DNA from: Sporomusaceae bacterium
Lineage (GTDB): Bacteria; Bacillota_C; Negativicutes; Sporomusales_B; UBA7701
Length of the DNA stretch: 19,998 bases
NCBI GenBank assembly: GCA_022839045.1
Contig: JALHDI010000049.1
Location: forward strand, 1-19,998
Direction: 5' to 3'
The notes below the pieces were generated by a model, which had not been told where the DNA came from, made no database searches, and was given only the letters and a program-made list of their open reading frames with translations. The position numbers and the translations under genes were made by a program. The stretch's first letter is position 1, and each line of letters opens with the position of its first letter. Positions 15,017 to 19,998 of this stretch are shown piece after piece.

Positions 15017-15034
15017 ATTGATATACCAATATCA
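15017..15034. promoter_or_regulatory. Operator-like box matching the ndoAI promoter box
   Basis: The 18 bases starting ATTGATATACCAAT match the ndoAI spacer box (8180-8197) at 16 of 18 positions. ATTG and CAAT are inverted arms; ATTGGTATACCAAT would be the perfect palindrome. It lies 14 bp upstream of the flavoprotein -35. Confidence 0.5.
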
Positions 15035-15055
15035 TTATCCCCCCACCAGGAAAGC

Positions 15056-16270
15056 TTATAGGTCGGCCAGCAGGCAGATTTCCACGGTGATGCCGGCGGC
15101 GAGGGGCGGGCTTCCGGCCGGGATGACGATCAGGGCGTTGGCGGTCACTGCCGATTTGAGCATCCCGTTCCCCTGCAGCGGCAGCGGTTCGACCGTCAGG
15201 CCCCCGTTCGCCGGCCGGCAGCTGGCCCAGACGAATCGCGTCGCCCCCGAAGATTTCGTGAAGGGTGCGGTCAGCAGCGCTTTGGCCCGCGGCCGCCACC
15301 ACGCGGTCCTGCCGCCCATCTTGAGCAGCACGGGGCGGACGATCTGCTCGAACGCCACGCTGGCCGCGGCGGGGTTGCCGGATAGCCCGACATAGAGCTT
15401 ACCGTCCTTGCGGCCGGCCAGCACCGGCATGCCCGGCTTTATCCCCACCCGCTCGAACAGGACGGTGATGCCCATCTCGCGGTAAACGTCGGCGAGGAGG
15501 TCGTAGTCGCCGGCGGAGACCCCGCCGGTGGTCACGATAAGGTCGCAGGCGGCCGCGGCCGTCAGCCGGGATATAATCTCCGCCACCTCGTCGCGGGCGA
15601 TGCCGAGCATTACCGGTTCGGCGCCGGCGTCGCGCACCTGGGCGGCGAGCATGTAGCTGTTGGAATTGCGGATGGCGCCCGGAAGCAGCGGCGCCTCGAT
15701 GTCCGCAACCTCGCTGCCGGTAGCCAGCAGGGCGACCCGCGGCCGTTTGAACACCCGCGGGCGCGACACCCCGAGAAGGGCCAGCAGACCCATAACCCCG
15801 GCGTTGACAATCGTGCCGGCCGCGATCACGTTTTCGCCGGCGGCGATTTCCTCGCCGCGCCGGCAGAGGTTGCCGGCCGCGCCGCTACCGGCGAAGACGG
15901 TCGCCCGGCCTTCCTCCTCGCGGACGTCTTCCCGCCGCACCACGCCGGTAGCGCCTTCCGGCACCGGTGCGCCGGTCATTATCTTGGCGGCCGTACCCGG
16001 CCGCACTGCGACCCGTGGCACGCTGCCGGCCGGAATGTCGTCTACGACCTCAAGCACGACCGGCCTCTCCGGCGTGGCCTCCGCCACATCGGCGGCGATG
16101 AGCGCGTAGCCGTCGAGCGGCGACCGGTCGAACGGCGGAAAGTCGGTGTCAGCCTCGATTTGATCGGCCAGCACCCGCCGCCAGCTGTCCGCCAGCGCGA
16201 CCTCTTCCGCGGCCATGGCATGAACGGCCTTGAGCAGTTTATCTTGAGCCAGTTCCAGGGAAACGGCCAT
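15056..16270 (-). CDS. moeA: Molybdopterin molybdenumtransferase MoeA
   Basis: A 404-residue enzyme that inserts molybdate into adenylylated molybdopterin to give Moco. Motifs: DFPPFDRSPLDGYAL near the N-terminus, GTAAKIMTGAPVPEGATGVV, ALLATGSEV, GAIRNSNSYML, the MoCF-like core VTTGGVSAGDYDLL, RVGIKPGMPVLAGR and GLSGNPAAASVAFEQIV. A C-terminal beta domain follows (VEPLPLQGNG, VTANALIVIP). ATG 16270 is chosen over GTG 16279, which lies in the Shine-Dalgarno stretch GGAGGTGGG. It follows the torD-like gene by 15 bases in the same unit; no mogA, moaA or mobA lies nearby. Confidence 0.95.
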   Translation of the reverse strand: MAVSLELAQDKLLKAVHAMAAEEVALADSWRRVLADQIEADTDFPPFDRSPLDGYALIAADVAEATPERPVVLEVVDDIPAGSVPRVAVRPGTAAKIMTGAPVPEGATGVVRREDVREEEGRATVFAGSGAAGNLCRRGEEIAAGENVIAAGTIVNAGVMGLLALLGVSRPRVFKRPRVALLATGSEVADIEAPLLPGAIRNSNSYMLAAQVRDAGAEPVMLGIARDEVAEIISRLTAAAACDLIVTTGGVSAGDYDLLADVYREMGITVLFERVGIKPGMPVLAGRKDGKLYVGLSGNPAAASVAFEQIVRPVLLKMGGRTAWWRPRAKALLTAPFTKSSGATRFVWASCRPANGGLTVEPLPLQGNGMLKSAVTANALIVIPAGSPPLAAGITVEICLLADL

Positions 16271-16285
16271 GTGGCCCACCTCCAG

Positions 16286-16906
16286 TCACTTACCCTGCCC
16301 GTAGCTTTCCCGGTCGGCGCGGAGAAAATCGGCGATCACCTTGAGCACCTGGCGGTAGAACAGGGGGATGCCGGTTTTTTCCGCTTCTTCGGAAAGCTCG
16401 TCGACCCAGTCGAGATGTTCCTGCCAGAAAATCGCCTGGCGTTCCGCGGATTCCTTCTCCAGCAGAAAGCAGGCGAACTCCAGCTCTAGCCCCAGGTGGT
16501 CCGGCGTGGCGCCGAAATCGGGGGGCAGTTCCAGGCCGTATCCCTCGTACAGCGCTTTCATGTGCAGGGCGGCGTCGCTCATCAGATAGCCTTTTTCTTT
16601 AGCGAATGGCACCTGGGCGCTGCTGTCGCCGGTCCATTGCCGATAGACCGACTCCACCGGCACCACGCGGCTTTCCGGCGGAAAGACGAAGCTTTGATTG
16701 TAGGCCCGGGTCAGGGCCTCGCGGTCGCCGGCCAGCTTCGGCCAATCGTTGTACGCCAGCAGCGGCACGGGATAATCGAGCGCCGAGAACGCCTCGTGAA
16801 GATACCTGACCATCGCCGGCAACTCGCCGACCAGGTTGTCGGTGGGCTCCTGCAGCAATTCAGCCAGAATTGCCAAAACGCCTTTTCTGTACGCTAATTT
16901 ATCCAT
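16286..16906 (-). CDS. TorD/DmsD-family molybdoenzyme chaperone
   Basis: A 206-residue, all-helical cytoplasmic chaperone that binds the Tat signal of a Mo-bis-MGD reductase and holds it for cofactor insertion. Family marks include PVESVYRQW in the middle and the later DHLGLELEFACFLLEKE. ATG 16906 (MDKLAYRKG) has AAGGAG 7 bases upstream; the longer open frame to 16987 has no such site. It heads a unit with moeA, which fits a molybdoenzyme-maturation module, but no catalytic subunit is in the window: the client is either elsewhere or beyond the AT-rich segment to the right. Confidence 0.85.
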   Translation of the reverse strand: MDKLAYRKGVLAILAELLQEPTDNLVGELPAMVRYLHEAFSALDYPVPLLAYNDWPKLAGDREALTRAYNQSFVFPPESRVVPVESVYRQWTGDSSAQVPFAKEKGYLMSDAALHMKALYEGYGLELPPDFGATPDHLGLELEFACFLLEKESAERQAIFWQEHLDWVDELSEEAEKTGIPLFYRQVLKVIADFLRADRESYGQGK

Positions 16907-17076
16907 CCCGCCACTCCTTATGTGAAAGCCTTCGCTTACCATCTTTCGCCACCTGTCCCTGTTCATCCTGCCGCCCGGACGGAGCATCGGCCGTTTCCGC
17001 GCGCCGGGATGATGATGGTGCTATAATCAAACTATTATGTCCAAAATGCACCGGGACTAACTGCCGCCGGCCGGGT

Positions 17077-17204
17077 CATACTATATTTGTCGCGCCGCCG
17101 AAAAAACGCTGGCGAAGGGGTAATGTCGGAAAAAACGAAGGAACAACTGGCCAACGACCTGGGGTTCGGCGACAAAATGGCCGACGGTGACTGGTGAGAT
17201 GTAT
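17077..17204 (+). pseudogene. Truncated alpha/beta-type SASP gene remnant
   Basis: ATG 17123 opens a 24-residue peptide (MSEKTKEQLANDLGFGDKMA, then DGDW) ending at TGA 17195. It matches the first part of the intact SASP at 18093 at 16 of 24 residues, and similarity continues past the stop for only a few bases (GATGTA follows the stop codon here and the AGC codon there). A perfect sigma-G -10, CATACTA, lies at 17077-17083 with GACTA 17 bases upstream, and GAAGGGG precedes the ATG with only 2 bases between. Codon usage is GC-rich like the genes to the left. A normal SASP would go on with VGxMVxxAIxxAEQ; that part is missing, replaced by AT-rich DNA. A micro-peptide is possible but a broken gene is more likely. 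Confidence 0.7.
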
Positions 17205-17233
17205 CTAAATAGCCTTCTTTAGGAGGTCTTCCC

Positions 17234-17698
17234 GTGAATAATCAAATAATAATGTGGTCTATGTTAATACTTCCGTGGCTTACTTTGCCCTTTATGAAGA
17301 AAGCAAGCATTAAGCGTTTTTCACCTGCTATAATATTAACTGCATTAATAGTGACAATTACTCATGAAATTGCACATGCATTTCAATGGTGGATAGCACT
17401 TGATAGTATTGTACCATGGGGTTATATAACGAATGTATCTTACTCATATGGTCTTTTCTTAGTAGGGACATATTGGGTTTTCCATTTTACTTATAGAAGG
17501 TTTTGGTTATACATGATATTAAATACCGCAATTGGCGGGTTATGGGTTTTCCCTATACTTCATTTTCTTGAACGAATAAAAATTTTTCAGTACTTAAATA
17601 TCAATGAATGGTTCTTGTGGCTAATTAATATTATCATTGCTTTAATAATTTATAGCTATCAGGTTTGGCATGATAATATTTTTGACTTAAAAGCTTAA
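17234..17698 (+). CDS. Small multi-span membrane protein with HExxH, AT-rich
   Basis: A 154-residue membrane protein with about five predicted helices (6-20, 32-50, 72-88, 92-112, 128-146). The overall pattern, with LPWLTL after the first residues, GLFLVGTYWVF in the middle and IIYSYQVWHD at the end, recalls small CBO0543-type membrane proteins of Bacillus and Clostridium (tentative, from memory). HEIAH (44-48) in the second helix fits HExxH, but no third metal ligand is obvious. The function is unknown. GTG 17234 has AGGAGG 7 bases upstream. Codon use is strongly AT-rich, unlike all genes before 17,200, suggesting recent acquisition. Confidence 0.7.
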   Translation: MNNQIIMWSMLILPWLTLPFMKKASIKRFSPAIILTALIVTITHEIAHAFQWWIALDSIVPWGYITNVSYSYGLFLVGTYWVFHFTYRRFWLYMILNTAIGGLWVFPILHFLERIKIFQYLNINEWFLWLINIIIALIIYSYQVWHDNIFDLKA

Positions 17699-18010
17699 AA
17701 TCAGGAACAAATCACAAGCTCAATGTAGGCTTTTTTTGTCAGTTTCAATTAGAACATTAAACGTTTATGCCTGCCACTCTATTAGTCATGTTCAACGGCA
17801 CTTATTATCGACGCTGGAGTTGCCGCAAAGCGGTGGGTGATTCGAGCAACCATTTACCCTTTTTTTACGCGGTGTTGCCGCTTCAACTCGAACTTCTGCC
17901 TATTGGTAATTACGCAATTCATTTGCGGTCTATTTATTTCAAATGGTTGGCTTCAGTGATAAGGTCGAGAATGGGAATTAGTGAGATGTTACCGAATAAC
18001 CTTTTTAACA
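17699..18010 (+). other. Gap without a supported gene
   Basis: The stretch from 17699 to the SASP promoter shows no convincing gene. A poor hairpin (AAGC / GGCTT) followed by seven T (17716-17737) may end the membrane-protein transcript. An open frame from 17767 has no ribosome binding site, no recognisable motif, and overlaps the SASP gene. GC content is uneven, rising around 17,810-17,890, so this may hold the debris of an older gene. Confidence 0.5.
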
Positions 18011-18040
18011 GAATAGCTTTTGGCATAATGGCAGATACTA
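18011..18040 (+). promoter_or_regulatory. Sigma-G-type forespore promoter of the SASP gene
   Basis: GAATA (18011-18015), an 18-bp spacer and GATACTA (18034-18040). The B. subtilis sigma-G consensus is GHATR-N18-CATWHTA; the -35 matches fully and the -10 differs only at its first base. It lies 40 bases before the SASP start, as expected for a forespore-specific gene. Confidence 0.7.
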
Positions 18041-18080
18041 TACATAGGCTTTCCAAAATTATAGATGGAGGTGGTTATAT

Positions 18081-18281
18081 ATGGGAAAATTTATGTCGGA
18101 AGAAACGAAATATAAATTAGCACACGATCTTGGTTTTGGTGAGAAAGTTGAGGACAACGATTGGAGCGATGTAACCACGGGGGAAGTAGGGTCAATGGTG
18201 CGTGAAGCCATCAAACGCGGCGAACAGGCAATGGCCGATGAAGCGAAGGCAAACGGCAAAGCGCATCAGAATGCGGAATAA
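18081..18281 (+). CDS. Alpha/beta-type small acid-soluble spore protein
   Basis: A 66-residue DNA-binding protein of the short clostridial SASP type. SASPs coat spore DNA, shift it towards an A-like form and give UV resistance by directing damage to the spore photoproduct, the substrate of the SplB encoded upstream. The first conserved region is MSEETKYKLAHDLGFGEKVE; the second is DVTTGEVGSMVREAIKRGEQ, equivalent to the G-x-V-G-x-M-V-x-x-A-I motif. ATG 18081 has GGAGGTGG 6 bases upstream. A sigma-G promoter precedes and a strong terminator follows, so it is a single-gene unit. Base use is intermediate between the two compositional zones. A truncated relative lies at 17123. Confidence 0.85.
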   Translation: MGKFMSEETKYKLAHDLGFGEKVEDNDWSDVTTGEVGSMVREAIKRGEQAMADEAKANGKAHQNAE

Positions 18282-18288
18282 GTTAAGA

Positions 18289-18330
18289 CCCCAAAAGTCT
18301 GCTGAAGACTTTCGGGGTCACTCTTTTTAT
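18289..18330 (+). terminator. SASP terminator
   Basis: GACCCC / GGGGTC (18289-18294 and 18316-18321) continues through AAAGTCT / AGACTTT after one mismatch, with loop GCTGA and a T run at 18326-18330. Confidence 0.88.
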
Positions 18331-18455
18331 TAATAGTTCCATCAGGCGACATGGGTGTCCTTGTCTCGATGAGGTGAGAAGAAAAAGTCTAGCTCTCTGC
18401 GGAATTATTTGATAAAATTGGGCTAATAAGCCTGCCTGCTTTGATGGGAGCGACT

Positions 18456-19998
18456 ATGGAACCTTCTACTCTACTATTAATTGCCTCACTCGGGGCTATT
18501 TCTGTTTTATTGATGTTGTATGTCTATATCTTTATGTTCGAAAACAGGACTTTTATTGGCCTGTGGTTTATCGGCTGGGCCATCATTGCCATTAATTATA
18601 GTCTGGATGCTTTTTTCCCCAGCTTGCTGCGACAAAACCACCTGATTTTACTTCTTAGTCTAAGTTCATATTTCTGTGCAAATCTTTTAATATCTTGGGG
18701 TACTTTTATATTCCTAAAATCCAAAGCTGGGATATCCCTATTTTTAAGCATAGGAATAATTTGGTTATTGGTTTTTATCTTTTTCGCAAACCAGAATTGG
18801 TCGGATCTGCAGATGATTCAATACACTTTTTCGGCGGTATTTGCTCTATCCTTCTGGGTCGGCGCAGCTATGATCAGGTCGGCCCAAAGGTACGGAAATC
18901 TCGCTCTTTTTTTAGGTTTATTAAATATAGCTTGGGTTGTCAATACTGTTATCTTTTCTTATATTCTAAAAATGCCCGAGATGGCTCCCTATATTGTTTC
19001 GCAAATAATTTTACTCCTTAACGCAATTGGACTTATTCAGCTTGTTTTTAAAGAGCAAAAAGATGAGATTGCACGCGGGGCGGCCCACATAACTTACCTC
19101 ACTTACTACGACGAATTGACCGGATTGTATAATAAGACTTATTTTGACAAGAAGATACAAGAACTGGCAAAAAACAATGACTGCTTGCCCATCTCCTTGC
19201 TCGTTGGTGACATGAACGGGCTAAAATTCGTTAATGATGTTTTTGGTCATCAGGAGGGAGATAACTGGCTTAAAAGGATGGCCCTCATTCTTCAACAATC
19301 TTGCCGTCAAAATGACATTATAGCAAGATGGGGCGGTGATGAGTTCGCTATTATTCTTCCAAACACGGACAAAGAAACAGCTCTCGATATTGTACATAAG
19401 ATTAATGCAGCCTGTAAAAACCATCAGAAGACAGATATTCTTTTAAGTATATCTTTGGGTGTGGCAACTAAAACCGATAGTGAAGCAAATTTGTCTAAAG
19501 TATTAAAAGAAGCTGAAGAATTAATGTATGAAATTAAGCTTGTCGAAGGCAAGAAAGCCAGATGGGCCATCGCTGAAACCTTAAGTAAACTGTTGCAGGA
19601 AAGAGACTATGAGACCCAAGAGCGCATTGAAAGATTGGAGTCTCTCGCCAAAGAGTTCGCCCGAATTCTCGATTTTTCCAAAGAGAATCTTGATAACCTT
19701 GTGCAGGCTACAAATTTGCATGACATCGGCAAAATCGGCATACCTGAAGATATTGTTCTGAAAAAGCCCCCCCTTACTGAAGCAGAGTGGGTTATTATGA
19801 AAAAACATGTCGAAATTGGTTATCGAATTGCTTACGCGTCCGGAGAATTTGCTCATCTCGCCGATATCATTTTATATCACCATGAATGGTGGAACGGCCA
19901 AGGCTATCCTCAGGGACTTAAAGAAGAAGAGATTCCTCTTTTGTCACGTATCATATCCATTCTTGACGCCTTTGATGTCATGACTCACCAGCAGCCAT
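18456..19998 (+). CDS. Membrane-anchored GGDEF/HD-GYP protein (partial, runs off window)
   Basis: Open frame of 514 codons with no stop before the window end. Residues 1-198 hold about seven membrane helices, a sensor region not matched to a named family. A GGDEF domain (about 215-370) has DELTGLYN, GDMNGLKFVNDVFGH and an intact GGDEF (293-297), with an inhibitory RxxD site (R284-D287) five residues before it; diguanylate cyclase activity and product inhibition are expected. The HD-GYP domain (about 378 on) has HDIGKIGIP (422-430), HHEWWNGQGYP and ILDAFDVMT, typical of c-di-GMP phosphodiesterases, but ETQERIERL has Arg 390 where the family has its first metal-binding His (E-H-x-x-R). ATG 18456 has GGGAG 5 bases upstream. 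It could both make and break c-di-GMP. Moderately AT-rich. Confidence 0.9.
   Translation, partial: MEPSTLLLIASLGAISVLLMLYVYIFMFENRTFIGLWFIGWAIIAINYSLDAFFPSLLRQNHLILLLSLSSYFCANLLISWGTFIFLKSKAGISLFLSIGIIWLLVFIFFANQNWSDLQMIQYTFSAVFALSFWVGAAMIRSAQRYGNLALFLGLLNIAWVVNTVIFSYILKMPEMAPYIVSQIILLLNAIGLIQLVFKEQKDEIARGAAHITYLTYYDELTGLYNKTYFDKKIQELAKNNDCLPISLLVGDMNGLKFVNDVFGHQEGDNWLKRMALILQQSCRQNDIIARWGGDEFAIILPNTDKETALDIVHKINAACKNHQKTDILLSISLGVATKTDSEANLSKVLKEAEELMYEIKLVEGKKARWAIAETLSKLLQERDYETQERIERLESLAKEFARILDFSKENLDNLVQATNLHDIGKIGIPEDIVLKKPPLTEAEWVIMKKHVEIGYRIAYASGEFAHLADIILYHHEWWNGQGYPQGLKEEEIPLLSRIISILDAFDVMTHQQP

Noticed and set aside
17087..17197. TTG start giving a longer SASP fragment beginning MSRRRKNAGEGV
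   Set aside because: The MSRRR start resembles some clostridial SASPs, but it has no ribosome binding site and would begin almost on top of the CATACTA -10; left as an alternative only.
17767..18120. 117-codon open frame between the membrane protein and the SASP
   Set aside because: No Shine-Dalgarno, no motif, contains the sigma-G promoter and overlaps the start of the SASP.
18331..18455. Possible c-di-GMP riboswitch before the GGDEF/HD-GYP gene
   Set aside because: None of the GEMM conserved blocks are present; only a short GGCT-AATA-AGCC repeat is seen.
18695..19021. 108-codon open frame inside the GGDEF/HD-GYP gene
   Set aside because: Different frame within the membrane-domain coding sequence; the continuous frame from 18456 has matching domains.
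1..19998. CRISPR arrays, tRNA or rRNA genes, insertion sequences, prophage genes
   Set aside because: No regularly spaced repeats, cloverleaf genes, transposase motifs or phage structural proteins were seen by eye.

Overview
The window looks like a chromosomal stretch from an anaerobic or facultative endospore-former. The first 17.2 kb is GC-rich; after about 17,200 the sequence becomes clearly AT-rich. Spore genes (GerMN lipoprotein, spore photoproduct lyase, a GerD-like protein, an alpha/beta-type SASP with a sigma-G-type promoter), the B. subtilis-like ndoAI-ndoA pair and strong Shine-Dalgarno sites place it in the Firmicutes. High GC with these genes, an ACT-PAS-AAA+ regulator and Mo-cofactor genes suggests Negativicutes/Sporomusaceae or a GC-rich clostridium (inference; no rRNA or marker search was possible).

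Layout. 1-2880: a TyrR-type regulator directly followed by alr (+), ending at a shared terminator facing thiC. 2881-4392: thiC (-) with a TPP riboswitch, terminator and promoter upstream. 4387-6240: a secreted AMIN/Amidase_3 peptidoglycan amidase translationally coupled to a GerMN lipoprotein (-). 6230-7480: a ComEC-like MBL-fold lipoprotein with a DUF3006 protein (-). 7488-8215: ndoAI-ndoA toxin-antitoxin operon (-) with a near-consensus promoter containing operator-like boxes. 8329-10259: acpS overlapping the bifunctional NAD(P)HX repair gene nnr (-). 10446-10870: secreted DUF2680 protein (+). 10870-11895: splB (-), divergent from 12018-13198, a rhomboid protease and a GerD-like membrane protein (+). 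13255-14934: CoA-disulfide-reductase-like flavoprotein fused to a rhodanese domain (-). 15056-16906: torD-like chaperone and moeA (-), for Mo-bis-MGD enzyme maturation. From about 17,077: a broken SASP gene, then an AT-rich segment with a small membrane protein, an intact SASP, and a membrane-anchored GGDEF/HD-GYP protein that runs off the right edge.

No phage, CRISPR, IS or defence system was recognised. The most interesting points are: a SASP gene truncated exactly at the GC boundary with another SASP just downstream; a nearly identical 18-bp element shared by the ndoAI promoter and the flavoprotein-rhodanese promoter region; a spore photoproduct lyase with Ala in place of the usual H-donor Cys; and an HD-GYP domain with Arg at the position of the first metal-binding His.
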